From positions 226,242,961 through 226,306,960 of the forward strand of contig CP136066.1 in the NCBI GenBank assembly GCA_032622095.1: a DNA stretch of 64,000 nucleotides. Reading direction: 5' to 3'. Shown in pieces: positions 44,562 through 56,800 of the stretch. How positions within the stretch are numbered: position 1 is the first letter of the stretch; each line of letters opens with the position of its first letter. The notes under the pieces were generated by a model. That model made no database searches. It was not told the DNA's origin and was given only the letters and a program-made list of their open reading frames with translations. Origin of the DNA: Siphonodentalium dalli (Eukaryota > Mollusca > Scaphopoda > Gadilida > Siphonodentaliidae). A program made the translations under genes and the position numbers.

Positions 44562-44825
44562 TTAAAACATAAAATGTCAGGCTTTTTGTCCTTTTTCCTA
44601 ACACAACCAGTCCCAGGGCTTGTACAACAATATGGGTTTGCAAGTGAGTATCTCCAATACCTGTTTGCTGGCAACATGGCGTTCCATTTTTGGCAGGGGG
44701 TGTTGACTTGGGAGAGAAAATGACGGAACCACCATGTGTTTGAAATATTGGTCTCAAAATATGGTATACATTTCACTTAAACTATTCCACTTAGAATTAA
44801 GTTTGTGTTTGAAATTACTATAATA

Positions 44826-45250
44826 ATAATGATCAGCTTTATATAGCGATTAACCAATTACTTGCTCTAACACACTTGGTACAATATTACCCCAGTCATT
44901 TTTACAAGCCAACCAATGAACCGGCTGCAGCCATAGCAGGCGCTGCTCTAGTTTGATCAGAACATGCTCTGATACTCATCAGTATGTCAAGCTGACTGGT
45001 ACTTGTTTAACGCATGAGTGATGCGAAGCCGACACAGTATGAGCGACCTTGCTCAAGGGTCACAACCTGGTGCGGGTTTTGAAACAGCGAGCAATCCGAC
45101 AATTGCACGTCGCTCTAAGCGGCCAAGCCAATGCTATGTGGAGACTCTAGGACCGGCGACGCGCTGCAAACCCATATCGATGTGTTTACAGCGAAAACAA
45201 GTCCGACTCACTAACCACTGGACCACGGAGCTCCGAATTACTGTGCCATA
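44826..45250. repeat. SINE-like dispersed repeat (tentative)
   Basis: TTTATATAGCGATTAACCAA, ACAATATTACCCCAGTCATT, GAACCGGCTGCAGCC.. and a right part with ACCACTGGACCACGGAGCTC resemble a composite non-LTR-derived repeat that I associate with molluscan genomes from memory. No second copy lies in this window, so the class is not proven. Confidence 0.35.
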
Positions 45251-46010
45251 AGTACTTGATTTTTGTCAAAACAAAAGGAAACCATAACTGTGTTTATCAG
45301 AATGTCCCCGACTCCATTATTGCAATGGAAAATTCGAGTGAATCCAGTACTGTGCGCACATCGTACTTTCGCTTTCATTTTCATGTCGTTGTTGGAATTG
45401 AAAAAGACTGGGCAGTCTTTGTTTATTTGTTATATAAAGTTTCGGTATCTTGGAGGACAGTTCAATGCTATACATGTAATTTTAAAGTCATGTTCTATTT
45501 CACAGCAAGACTCGGACTTGTGCGTTATATACAGGGTTCGCGCTGCCTATTGCCAAATTAGCAAATTGCTACAAAAAAAATTAAATGGCTCCAAAATAAT
45601 CCCGATTGGCAACAAAAAGTGGCACCTAGCTTTTTGACATTTGGCAATTTGTACCCATCGGGCATATAATACAAAAAATATTAAGCTTACAGTCAATCGG
45701 TCGGAAACAAAACACACATTGATATCCGGTCGCGGCATAGCTCATTGGGTCCTAATTAAAAGCTTATAATACATTCGCGGCTAATGTCAGATCAACTTAT
45801 TTTATCGCTGTGGTGAAAGGGTTTCGAATTACTACTCGATGATAAAACTAAGCACGGCTATTGACTCAAATTTGACAAACATTAGCCAAACAAAGGGCTT
45901 CCTTGAGTCTACATCGTTAGGAAGCTGTGTATTGATAGTAGGTGTTAGATAAATTACCATAAATATGTCATTCGTAACTGAGTTTTCACAAACTGTGACA
46001 TACAACAAAT

Positions 46011-46460
46011 ATGAATTGTAAGCGCAAGTTAGATTTTAGCAACAATGCGTCAGACACGCAACATCCTCCTAAAATGAAGAAAGTTACTGATTTCTTCGGA
46101 CATTCAGATAATACCGATAGTCCAAACACAGTGGTTGATTTAATATCGACGTGTGCTACACCACCTAAACCGAGCAACATATTAGTGTCAAATGTCACGA
46201 GAACGCCACAAAAAGTTGCAAGTTCGCCAAAACGAAAATTCCGAAATGAGTGGAAAATATCTCGCGAATGGCTATCATTCGATGGAGACAAAAATGTTAT
46301 GTTCTGTTCTACATGCCGCGCTGCGAATGTTAACAACATGTTCGTAACTGGTTGTAGTATCCTGAAGAAAGATCTTATTCTGAAACACGAGCTAACCAAA
46401 GGTATGCATACTATGTTTATAATTGTATTTAAATATCACGCTATGTACAACGGGGAGTAA
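46011..46460 (+). pseudogene. hAT transposase relic, N-terminal zinc-finger segment
   Basis: The ATG at 46011 opens a basic N-terminus (CKRKLDF, PPKMKKVTDFF) followed by a finger-like module WLSFDGDKNVMFCSTCRAAN..VTGCSILKKD..HELTKG. This is the BED/TTF-like DNA-binding module of a hAT subgroup often annotated as KIAA1586- or C17orf113-like. At AAAG|GTATGC (46401/46402) there is a good donor, and the codons after it look non-coding. The original gene probably had an intron here. The catalytic core is absent. Confidence 0.75.
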
Positions 46461-46679
46461 CTCTATCATTCATTTCTGTCATTTTCACACCAATTGTATT
46501 CGAAACGTCACAAGTACGGCATTGCCGGAAATTGCCGAGGATATCCGATTGTTTAAAATGGGATGTAACTCTACCATTTATGTTCATCATTATTGTTAAT
46601 CGGAACTTCTCGGGTTTACTCGGATCGTCCGAAAATCTTCGATATTAATTTTGACAAAGTGACACATATAGTGTAGTGG

Positions 46680-46903
46680 TAGGTTTCGCGGAAACACTTT
46701 ATTGTGTTCCGGTCTCCACAGTTGATTGTGAGAGGGCGTTCTCGTATCAGAACATGATTAAGACGAGATTGAGAAATAGACTGTCAGTGCCTCACTTAAA
46801 TGTTCTTATTGCCATTGAAGGACCTTTAATGTCAGAATTTGACAATGTCAAGGCATTTCATAAATGGTCAGAAATGAAATCACGAAGAATTTTCAACAAT
46901 TGA
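46680..46903 (+). pseudogene. hAT transposase relic, C-terminal dimerisation segment
   Basis: The frame reads VPVSTVDCERAFSYQNMIKT then NRLSVPHLNVLIAI and ends at TGA 46901-46903. STVDCERAFS..KTRLRNRL is the conserved end of the hAT C-terminal dimerisation domain. About 280 bp of non-coding DNA separates it from the N-terminal relic, so several hundred residues including the DDE core have been lost. Confidence 0.82.
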
Positions 46904-47452
46904 TATATATATATTACTATTAGTGTTGTAATGTTGTTTCTCTGAACTGTTATGATTACTTTGTATTTCTTGTTAATTGTTGCACATCATTGATAAAATA
47001 AATATATACATATAATAGGTAATTTGCTTGTTTGTGTTTTTTTTCAAAAGTGGCTCCAAAAAATATTGGTTGGAAAGAAAGTGGCAACAGAAAGTATAAA
47101 GTGGCTCTAAACATAATGCAAATGGCAACATTGTTGGCACCTGGAAATTTTGGGCCAGCGCGAACCCTGGTTATATACATACTGTTCAAACAACAGCTGC
47201 AATCCCATAAAAGACCTACCCTCCGACATCAGGGACTACAGGTAGGAACGCCCTGTGCATGTGCTAGAGGGGAAATAATATATGCACAGCCTGGCACAGC
47301 ACCTAATTGTATGCTATAGACTACAGGAAGTGAAATTTGAATCATCCTGCCACCCACTGTGCGGACCGCGCCAGACAAGTAAACATGGAATGCCAGGCTA
47401 AATAAAGAACTCAGTGAGCACATCACATTAATCCAACCCAATGTTAGGACTA

Positions 47453-47580
47453 CAGTAATGCCCTAATTAATCGACTCCTTAATAACCACAGCAGAATTAT
47501 GGGTAATTTTTCAGGATTTAGTCGGAAATATGGCTTGTTGCCATTCATTGGAAAGGAGTAGATTATTTAGGGCATTACTG
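47453..47580. mobile_element. MITE C copy 6, internally deleted (128 bp)
   Basis: It has TA flanks (47451-47452, 47581-47582) and both CAGTAATGCCC termini. The left arm is present to GCCATTCATTGGAAAG, then the sequence jumps to GAGTAGATTATTTAGGGC, removing the right arm. Confidence 0.87.
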
Positions 47581-47861
47581 TAACTGTCCAGTGCTGTATT
47601 CGGTAGATACTAGTATGCTTCGATTCACACAACATATTCATTGTGTTCAAACTGAGATAAAGTGTTTGTGTGAGAATGTTTGATTGGTCAACAGTCGAAA
47701 TACATTACCTGTCACGATATTATTGAACTGCCGATAAACTGTGAAGAAAATAATGCGGCCAGTGTGAGACGGTGTTGGTTTTAATACCGCGGTGTTGACG
47801 ATTAATCGAAATAATGTACAGCCCTAAGATAGGATCTCTTTTTTCCTGCACTAATCATATA

Positions 47862-48074
47862 CAGTAATGCCCTAAGTAATAGACCCCTTAACCACAGCAG
47901 AATTATGGGAAACTTTTCAGGGTTTAGTTAGAAATATGGCTTGTTGCCATTCATCGGAAAGCTCTCACTGAGAGCTTTCCGATGAATGGCAACAAGCCAT
48001 ATTTCCGACTAAATCCTGAAAAGTTACCCATAATTTTGCTGTGGTTAAGGGGTCGATTACTTAGGGCATTACTG
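47862..48074. mobile_element. MITE C copy 7
   Basis: A 213-bp palindrome with TA at 47860-47861 and 48075-48076. The centre is CTCTCACTGAGAG. It lies 281 bp from copy 6 in the same intron. Confidence 0.88.
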
Positions 48075-48149
48075 TAAGCTGTAAACAGGGTCAGTATCTA
48101 GCACAACCAATCATAGCTGCTTTATGTCCAAGGAGACTACGACTACACT

Positions 48150-48362
48150 AAAATTAATCATCTTAAGAAAATGTTCTAAGTGGAAAAAGTGGGATAACTC
48201 CACCAAAAAAAGTTTGAGGTATGTCATTTCGCAGGTGCCCAGGTTCCCATGGTACTAAATATCTGTGCCAAGTTTTTAAAAAAATATTGACCAAAAAATG
48301 TAGAAATAAAAGCCCGGACAGCCAGACAGACAGACAGACAATCTGACCCCTATATATCTTTG
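48150..48362. repeat. Dispersed repeat tail with CAGA tract
   Basis: GTGGGATAACTCCACC.., CCAAGTTTTTAAAAAAATAT and GCCCGGACAGCCAGACAGAC.. resemble the 3' tail of a non-LTR or Helentron-type repeat. The class is uncertain and no second copy is in the window. Confidence 0.35.
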
Positions 48363-48401
48363 TATAAACTGTAATAAATACAAGATCTTGACAGTGTTTA
48401 A

Positions 48402-48581
48402 CCCTTTGAGTGCCAGGTCCGATTTTTTTATCGACCCATATACCCTGTGCCAATGCATTCTCTTATATATGCGAGTCGACCATAGGTCGCCTCGCATATA
48501 TAAGAGAATGCATTGGCCTAACCCAAAAAAAAAAAATTCATTTTTTTATTTTTTTTAGATCGCCCCCTGGCACTAAAAGGG
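48402..48581. mobile_element. MITE G copy 2 (inverted relative to copy 1)
   Basis: TTAA at 48398-48401 and 48582-48585 flanks CCCTTTGAGTGCCAGGTCC and CCCTGGCACTAAAAGGG. It has a single palindromic core at about 48444-48517. It lies about 150 bp downstream of the 48730 splice donor. Confidence 0.82.
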
Positions 48582-48729
48582 TTAACAGAGAAATCAACCG
48601 ATTCTTAGACAATAAAAAGTAGTTTCTGTATAAAAAAAACTTGTGTATGGGATTTTAAATACGGTCGATATGGAAACCCCAAGCCAAATGCTCGAACAAC
48701 TGAGCTCCAAATAACTAATATACATGTAC

Positions 48730-49385
48730 CTTTCAAAAGATCATTCTCCATTGGCGGAATTTCATCGACATCATCCCATGACTCTGCAAAAGAGCTAGGC
48801 AACTTGTCCGCTGACATGACGTCCAATGATTTTGACAGGCTGCCATTCCTAGATAATCCACCGTTCACCAGATCAAACTCATCAAGACTGTCGATAGAAC
48901 CTCTGTAATGTCGACCCTCATCCGACCCGATACTATCGTTTTTTATTCGGCGCTTTTTGTTTTCAAGTGATTCACCGACATTGGATTTCTTATTTCCAGA
49001 TTTTGCTTTCTTCGTTTTGTCGCCATTTTCACATACTGACGTCTGATCCTCGTTACTATCAATAGATTCACCCGATAAAGAGCAGAATGAATTTTTCATA
49101 GCGATGTTTAGCTGTTGAACAAACTGTTTTCTCACTTTACGCTTTCCAGTAACAACTTCAAATTCCTCTCCCTTGGACGTATAATCCTCTTCAGGAATAG
49201 AACCATTATCATTGTCCATAGAAATGTCATCTGCGTCCTTAGTAACACTCTCTACAGCAGAAACCGTTTCCATAGCAACCGTATTTTTAGCAGAAGACAC
49301 AAGAGGTGCATTATTTTTCTGTTTGTTTGGTTTTTTCTCCTTTGTTTTCTTCTTTTCAGTTCTTTTTGGTTTACTGGCTTCAAGT
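48730..49385 (-). CDS. Penultimate coding exon of the disordered PPG-motif gene
   Basis: It begins after TATTTACAG (AG at 49387-49386) and ends TTGAAAG|GTACAT at 48730. The phases fit both neighbours: AG|A (Arg) on the 5' side and G|GT (Gly) on the 3' side. The 218 codons start with a lysine-rich stretch (KRTEKKKTKEKKPNKQK), a likely nuclear or nucleic-acid-binding tract. An acidic region follows, then EEFEVVTGKRKVRKQF, a second basic block (SLENKKRRIKND) and serine/acidic sequence ending SFAESWDDVDEIPPMEND. No globular domain is recognised. Confidence 0.82.
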
Positions 49386-49392
49386 CTGTAAA

Positions 49393-49535
49393 TAGCAATT
49401 TATATATTTTATCATAGTCCTATTGGATCTGTTGCTAAATATTTAATTTATATATATTGTATCAGTCTCATTGGATCTGTTGCTAAATATTCAATTTATA
49501 TATATTGTATCACAGTCCTATTTGATCTGTTGTTA
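49393..49535. repeat. Three-copy minisatellite (about 48-55 bp) at the intron end
   Basis: TCATTGGATCTGTTGCTAAA and AATTTATATATATTGTATCA repeat three times immediately upstream (in transcription) of the 49385 acceptor. The AT-rich units occupy the branch-point region. Confidence 0.8.
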
Positions 49536-49592
49536 AGCGGGCTAGCATCACCAGATTCACCTTCTGGACCCTCAACTGCTATGGTAGACCTA
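49536..49592. mobile_element. MITE D copy 4, left part
   Basis: GCTAGCATCACCAGATTCAC and TCAACTGCTATGGTAGACC match D copy 1. The copy is cut at ..GACCTA by element T and resumes at 52424. The terminal part is missing at the left. Confidence 0.75.
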
Positions 49593-52423
49593 CCCCGCTG
49601 GACAAAACAAGTGTCCACTGCCATCGCTGTGTACTTGCCGTTCGGCCGCGGTGTCAGGTTGTGTAACTGCAGATGAGCACCGCGGCCGAACGACAAGTAC
49701 ACCATGGCCGAACGGCAAGTACACCGGGGTTAGATTTCTGGTTTGTATTGTCTTTTTTTTCAATTTAAACAAGTATTTTATGTAGTAATATACGAAGGTT
49801 AGTATTTTTAATTAAAGGAAATATAATATAATTGTCCGTACATAATCTCGACTTCTTGGTCTTTATGACTAACCACATTATCTATGAACCCAATGTTTCA
49901 ACCATAACGCAGATTTTATTGGAACTATGTTGGCAATTATAAAAAATAATTCTTGCATCTCGTGCTATCAGATCGGCATCAACTGTCAATCATCGAGGAT
50001 TAGGTTGGGAGATTTTATTCTCTGCTCCAATTGGTTGGCTGTGGGAGGAGCTTACCGATATTTTGTTCCAATGTGGTATACGTTGACACCATAACCGATA
50101 AATCAGTAAATTTAATAATTCCCATTCTCTGCATTAAGTTGTCAACATAAAATGAACTGGAGTATGTAGTTTGGGTTGTACAACATTCACGATTTGGAGG
50201 CTGGAAACTCAGAATAATTCTATAAATAATTTCCAGCCAGTTCTTCTACATGTAGCTGCCCTTAACTAGTCTTTTTATACATACACTCTATTCGGGTATG
50301 TGGTTTTGTTGCTTGCTCCAGACTCCAAATGTGCGACGTACGGTACGACATTGCTTATAAAGTTGTAATAGTGTTTTTAATCCAGTGGCAATTATTTAAA
50401 AAATATGAGATAATCAGCATATTAATAAAAGTGTAATATTCTCGATCCATATGTGGCAAATCCATTGCCCTGTGAAGATTAACGAACTGCGAGCGGCAGA
50501 AACTGGAAATGTACTATATTTTACGATTTTGTTCTATAATTCAATGCACGGTATGCATGAGGATGAACTGAATAAAGATTACACAAACAACAAATACTTT
50601 TGGCTGGTAGTAACGATAATTGTGTGTTAAAAACTTGTGTATAAGGCCAAAATGAATAATGCACGCGTTTCCGGCAACGGACAACCCAAAATTAGGCGTG
50701 GGTGGTAAGGTTTTCATTTTACTTAATTTTTCCGTTTTATTATGCATTAACAAGCAATTGAAATCTGAAGCCTTTATATCGGTAAATAAATTGTTGCGTA
50801 ATGTAGTCCAAATTACATCAGTTTGTTGTATTCTCTAAAATACATTCCTTTAGATAAGATTTTAGTCATCATATTAGAATACAAATTGTCATGCTGACAA
50901 TTTATAAGTTATGAAAACTGCTAGCCCTGATAATTTGGGGAAACCTCTCGCGCACAAAAAAACCCATGCGGTCATTACGTCATGCATGCATGTGTCCGTA
51001 TTCCTGGCATAATGCATGTAGGAATCTGAATTTTAAAAACACGGACAGCGATGACATTGTGTATTGACAAGTATAGTATCTCAACAAACATGTTTAATAA
51101 CTGTTAAAAGAACTTCATTTAAAGAGTTTCCTAAATAATAAACCTTAGAATACACAGCAGCACCTTGTTTATTGAGGGATGTTCAGCCATCATTGTTAGA
51201 AAATTAACTCTGCAGTATAAGCCAATATCAAAATCAGAGAACCAGTCCACGTGCTTGAGTTTTGAAACACAAAAAATAAATATCCATACAGTACTGTTAC
51301 GTACATTGCCACAAAAAGTGAATAAAAACACTGAGAACTTGTTAATCGCCGTTATTTTTGCTCACATCTGTATCTCTCAAATGCCAGGTGCGCGCGAATT
51401 ACGTCAGCATTATTAAGAAATTGGGGCACGAGGACTGTGTAGCAATTTACATTGTTTGCTACATCGTAACTGTTATTTGAGTGAACATGAAACATGTAAC
51501 TTTCTCCTCGATATTCTCTTTCAAGTTTCATCAAAGGCCCACTGGCATGCTGCCGCGGCTTTCTTTAAAGTAACTATTGAAAAGATTTGAAATATTTAGG
51601 CACATTAAATCTTCGCAGACGAAAAATAGCTTACCACGCACAAACGCTCTTTATTTTTCATTCTGAAGAAAATTCTGGCACAGATTTTTATACATTCAAT
51701 GGCCGGCAGTAAATTCCAAAAGGTGGATGTAGTCATTGTAATTTCAAACCAAATGATATTTTAAATTAATGTAAAAAAAATTATTATTCGAACAAGAGAA
51801 AACAGAACATCACAATAACAAATATTTAAACATGGACAAACAAACATTTCAAAGGAGGATGCGCCAACAAACCATAATCCTTATTTTATAATCAGTCATA
51901 AATAACAGGCTGATGAGTCAATTCTCTAATGATGAAGCTGTCACTAGTGCACTTCTCAAATAGACACGACGTGCTGCCAAATCTAGAGGGAGCTTAATTG
52001 TTGTCGTCAACATCACACTTCCGTGTCACCTAATAATTAACAGCGGAGACCTCTTCTAATCAGGATGGATTATGACACCTTGATTTTATGACAGTATACC
52101 GTTAGGACGTTGACTACTTATAAGATTATCACACCTTGTCACAAGACGGATTAGATCTCAAACATAATAGATCGTCTGGCTGATGGTATTTAAACAATGG
52201 GCTCAATCAAACCACATTTATAATGCCCTCTTTGTGTTTTTCAACATCATTCTAATAACGGCAAGTACACCACGGCCGAACGGCAAGTACACCACGGCCG
52301 AACGGCAAGTACACCGCGGCCCAACTGCAGTCAGCCGATGGAGCCGCGGTGTAGTTGCAGTTCGGCCGTGGTGGCAACGCAAACCGCACCGCGGTTAAGT
52401 GGACACTTGTTTTGTCCAGCGGG
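49593..52423. mobile_element. TA-flanked DNA transposon T (2831 bp, non-autonomous)
   Basis: The termini CCCCGCTGGACAAAACAAGT and ACTTGTTTTGTCCAGCGGGG are perfect inverted repeats of about 27 bp with TA on each side (49591-49592, 52424-52425). Both subterminal regions carry repeated ACGGCAAGTACACC and CCGCGGCCGAAC words in both orientations (49625-49725, 52258-52395), likely transposase-binding arrays. The 2.4-kb AT-rich interior has only short frames and no transposase. The host is MITE D copy 4; the uninterrupted sequence GACCTAGGAT in D copy 1 proves a TA duplication. Confidence 0.87.
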
Positions 52424-52686
52424 GTAGGATCAGATTGAAGTTCTCCAGTTGGGCACCTCGATTATGCATTTTATCTGCTGCAAATTAGGGGATACAGAAA
52501 CTTCCCAGAAACGAAAATGTAACTAAAAACAATGTTAATTTGAGACTATATATACTTCCCAGAAGATGAGGCATAAGCAGAATGAGGTCTCCAGAGGGTG
52601 AATTTGGTGATGCTAGCCCGCTATGCGGGATAGCATCACTAAATTCACCCTCTGGGGACCTCATTCTGCAAATGACAGGCACGCTA
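52424..52686. mobile_element. MITE D copy 4, right part
   Basis: It continues TAGGATCAGATTGAAGTTC and ends CTCATTCTGCAAATGACAGG..ACGCTA, as in D copy 1. An extra D-like word (ATGCTATTTGCAGGTTTACC) lies at 52837-52856 across the splice donor of the next exon. Confidence 0.75.
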
Positions 52687-52853
52687 TTTGCAGGCTTTAT
52701 CAGTAATGTAAAACATCCACCTCAAAACACAATGTTAAAGTTTTATCCCACAGGGAGCCTCACACAGATGGAAGCATGCACTGCAGAGTGTCGTCTGCTC
52801 CAGTCTATGTGGGGCTCTATAAAGGGTGACAGACATGCTATTTGCAGGTTTAC

Positions 52854-53102
52854 CTGGCTTCCTTTGGTGGAGTTTTTTCGAAAGCTCCAATAACAAACTT
52901 ATTGAAATCGGCAAACGTTTTAGGGGCGTCAGGAAATTTTCCGCTCGCATGTTTCTTCCTTGGAACCGCCTGCCACGTGTCTTCTTCAACTTTTAACTTC
53001 TCTTCATGTTTCATTGGTCTATCTGCATCAGCTATTGAATCTTTCATTTTGAAGTTGCTCCCCTGCATCTGAGTTACCGGAGCTTCTGTTTTCATCAAAT
53101 TC
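52854..53102 (-). CDS. Coding exon of the disordered PPG-motif gene (first visible)
   Basis: The acceptor TTATTTCCAG lies at 53112-53103 and the donor is GAAGCCAG|GTAAAC at 52854. It enters with one base completing a codon and leaves with two (AG), matching the A that opens the 49385 exon. The 82 codons include VEEDTWQAVPRKKHASGKFP and FADFNKFVIGAFEKTP. The latter short hydrophobic helix is the most protein-like part of the visible gene and the best handle for identifying the family. Upstream exons lie beyond the satellite and outside the window. Confidence 0.78.
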
Positions 53103-53149
53103 CTGGAAATAACATAAAACAGAAGATGCAAATCCCTTAGTCCAAAAAT

Positions 53150-53805
53150 AGTGTGTCTGTCATTTACGTTCAAATTATTAAGAGAAACTTTTGACCAATG
53201 TATAGAAATGTATATACTATTGTGAAGCCAAGACATAATGCTACATTTTTAGGCAAAATTGGAACTTCATGTCCAAGATGGCCACCAAAATGGATGCCAC
53301 TAGTTGAAAATATAACTATTTTTCACCAATATCTTCTAAATTAGTTTCTACTTTTTGGAACTGGTTGAGAATTGCGACTTTATTTTGTATTTTTAATGTT
53401 AACTTATAATTGGAACAATGAAATACGGTATGCCATTCTGTGAGTCATATCCCCGTCAGATCCCTCAAACATTTGATTTTACAGAACGCGCTACAAATTT
53501 CACCAAAAATCACCATTGGGATTCTAGTCATATTTCAACAAGAAATGAGCAGAACTGTGCAATGTAAGTGAGGCATAGCCTACCGTTACTTATGAATATT
53601 CCAACTGAATGAAACCAAAATTGTTACTTTAGCCCAAAATGACCACCAAAATGGCAGCCTAATTATGGAAAATGGTAGATATTGCGCCATTGTGCCCTGC
53701 AATTGGTTACAAGTTGTGGTTGATGAATTAAAATTGACTAATAAGCCTTCTATACATTGAATACTAATATTTTTAGAATTTCCAAGTCCAGTAAGGGTGT
53801 AACGG
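53150..53805. repeat. Second copy of the interior of element L, without its TIRs
   Basis: AAGCCAAGACATAATG, GTCCAAGATGGCCACCAAAA, TTTGGAACTGGTTGAG, GATTTTACAGAACG, GGGATTCTAGTCATATTTCA and TTGGTTACAAGTTGTGGTTG align in order with 7580-8110. It ends abruptly near 53800. Confidence 0.75.
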
Positions 53806-53894
53806 TGGCAAGAATAAACAGATAAACTCGAAGTAAGTGGGTATCAATTCCCACAAGGAAGCCTGTCATCATACCAATGCCATGGAATATAAGT

Positions 53895-56800
53895 GAGTTT
53901 GCTGACCTTCGGCCTATATTTGGTTATTGCTATGGGAGTAAGTCACATGATTATTGACCTGAGTTAGTTATTGCTATGAGAGTAAGTCGCATGATTAATT
54001 TGTTGACCTTAGTTGGTCGTTGCTACGGGAGTAAGTCACATGATTAATTTACTGACCTCATTTGGATGTTGCTATGGAAGAAAGTCACATGATTAATTTG
54101 TTGACCTTAGTTGGTCGTTGCTATGGGAGTAAGTCACATGATCAATTTATTGACCTTAGTTGGTCGCTGCTATGGGAGTAATTAAGTCACATGATTAATT
54201 TGTTGACCTCATTTGGTTGTTACTATGAGAGTAAGTCACATAATTAATTTGTTGACCTCATTTGGTTGTTACTATGGGAGTAAGTCACATGATTAATTTG
54301 TTGACCTCATTTGGTCCTTACTATGGGAGTAAGTCACATAATTAATTTGCTGACCTCATTTGGTTGCTACTATGGGAGTAAGTCACATGATTAATTTGTT
54401 GACCTCATTTGGTCCTTACTATGGGAGTAAGTCACATAATTAATTTGCTGACCTCATTTGGTTGCTACTATGGGAGCAAATCACATGATTAATTTGTTGA
54501 CCTCATTTGGTCATTGCTATGGGAGTAAGTCACATGATTAATTTGCTGACCTCAGTTAGTCGTTACTATGGGAGAATGTCACATGATTAATTTGCTGACC
54601 TCAGTTGGTCGTTACTATGGGAGTAAGTCACATGATTAATTTGCTGACCTCAGTTGGTCGTTGCTATGGGAGAATGTCACATGATTAATTTGCTGACCTC
54701 AGTTGGTCGTTGCTATGGGAGAATGTCACATGATTAATTTGCTGACCTCAGTTGGTCGTTACTATGGGAGTAAGTCACAAGATTAATTTGCTGACCTCAT
54801 TTGGTCGTTACTATGGGAGTAAGTCACATGATTAATTTGCTGACCTCAGTTGGTTGTTACTATGGGAGTAAGTCACATGATTAATTTGCTGACCTCAGTT
54901 GGTCGTTACTATGAGAGTAAGTCACATGATTAATTTGGTGACCTCAGTTGGTTGTTACTACGGGAGAATGTCACATGATTAATTTGCTGACCTCAGTTAG
55001 TCGTTACTATGGGAGAATGTCACATGATTAATTTGCTGACCTCAGTTGGTCGTTACTATGGGAGTAAGTCACAGATTAATTTGCTGACCTCAGTTGGTCG
55101 TTGCTACGGGAGTAAGGCACATGATTAATTTGTTGACCTTAGTTGGTTGTTGCTATGGGAGTAAGTCACATGATTAATTTGCTGACCTCAGTTGGTCGTT
55201 GCTACGGGAGTAAGGCACATGATTAATTTGTTGACCTTAGTTGGTTGTTGCTATGGGAGTAAGTCACATGATTAATATGTTGACCTTAGTTGGTTGTTGC
55301 TATGGGAGTAAGTCACATGATTAATTTGCTGACCTCAGTTGGTTGTTGCTATGGGAGTAAGTCACATGATTAATATGTTGACCTTAGTTGGTTGTTGCTA
55401 TGGGAGTAAGTCACATGATTAATTTGCTGACCTCAGTTGGTTGTTGCTATGGGAGTAAGTCACATGATTAATATGTTGACCTTAGTTGGTCGTTGCTATG
55501 GGAGAATGTCACATGATTAATTTGCTGACCTCAGTTGGTCGTTACTATGGGAGTAAGTCAAATGATTAATTTGCTGACCTCAGTTGGTCGTTACTACGGG
55601 AGAATGTCACATGATTAATTTGCTGACCTCAGTTGGTCGTTAATATGGGAGTAAGTCACATGATTAATTTGCTGACCTCAGTTGGTCGTTACTATGGGAG
55701 TAAGTCACATGATTAATTTGCTGACCTCAGTTGGTCGTTACTACGGGAGAATGTCACATGATTAATTTGCTGACCTCAGTTGGTCGTTTCTATGGGAGAA
55801 TGTCACATGATTAATTTGCTGACCTCAGTTGGTCGTTACTATGGAAGAATGTCATATGATTAATTTGCTGACCTCATTTGGTTGTTACTATGGGAGAATG
55901 TCACATGATTAATTTGCTGATCTCATTTGGTTGTTACTACGGGAGAATGTCACATGATTAATTTGCTGACCTCAGTTAGTCGTTACTATGGGAGAATGTC
56001 CCATGATTAATTTGCTGACCTCAGTTAGTCGTTACTATGGGAGAATGTCACATGATTAATTTGCTGACCTCAGTTGGTCGTTACTATGGGAGTAAGTCAC
56101 ATGATTAATTTGTTGACCTCAGTTGGTCGTTGCTATGGGAGTAAGTAACATGATTAATTTGCTGACCTCATTTGGTTGCTACTATGGGAGAATGTCACAT
56201 GATTAATTTGATGACCTCAGTTGGTCGTTAATATGGGAGAATGTCACATGATTAATTAGCTGACCTCAGTTGGTCGTTACTATGGGAGAATGTCACATGA
56301 TTAATTTGCTGACCTCAGTTGGTCGTTGCTACGGGAGAATGTCACATGATTAATTTGCTGACCTCAGTTGGTCGTTACTATGGGAGTAAGTCACATAATT
56401 AATTTGTTGACCTCATTTGGTCGTTACTATGGGAAAATGTCATATGATTAATTTGCTGACCTCCTTTGGTTGTTACTATGGGAGTAAGTCACATGATTAA
56501 TTTGTTGACCTCAGTTGGTCGTTTCTATGGGAGAATGTCACATGATTAATTTGCTGACCTCATTTGGTCGTTACTATGGGAGAATGTCACACGATTAATT
56601 TGTTGACCTCAGTTGGTCGTTACTATGGGAGAATGTCACACGATTAATTTGTTGACCTCAGTTGGTCGTTTCTATGGGAGAATGTCACACGATTAATTTG
56701 CTGAGCTCAGTTGGTCGTTACTATGGGAGTATGTCACAGGATTAATTTGCTGACCTCATTTGGTCGTTACTATGGGAGAATGTCACATAAATAATTTGCT

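Larger units (their letters stand above)
45532..47169 (+). mobile_element. hAT element with decayed transposase, 1638 bp
   Basis: The 8-bp duplication GTTATATA (45524-45531, 47170-47177) flanks CAGGGTTCGCGCTG and CAGCGCGAACCCTG. Subterminal ATTGCCAAAT/TGGCTCCAAAA words recur at both ends. The interior retains the N- and C-terminal parts of a transposase (next two entries) with the catalytic middle deleted. Confidence 0.9.

Noticed and set aside
45018-45210. Possible tRNA gene or tRNA-derived SINE head
   Set aside because: Some words resemble box sequences, but no cloverleaf or convincing A and B boxes could be assembled by eye.
45256-45637. Two overlapping plus-strand ORFs (101 and 124 codons)
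   Set aside because: They run across the left border of the hAT element at 45532, so cannot be one conserved gene.
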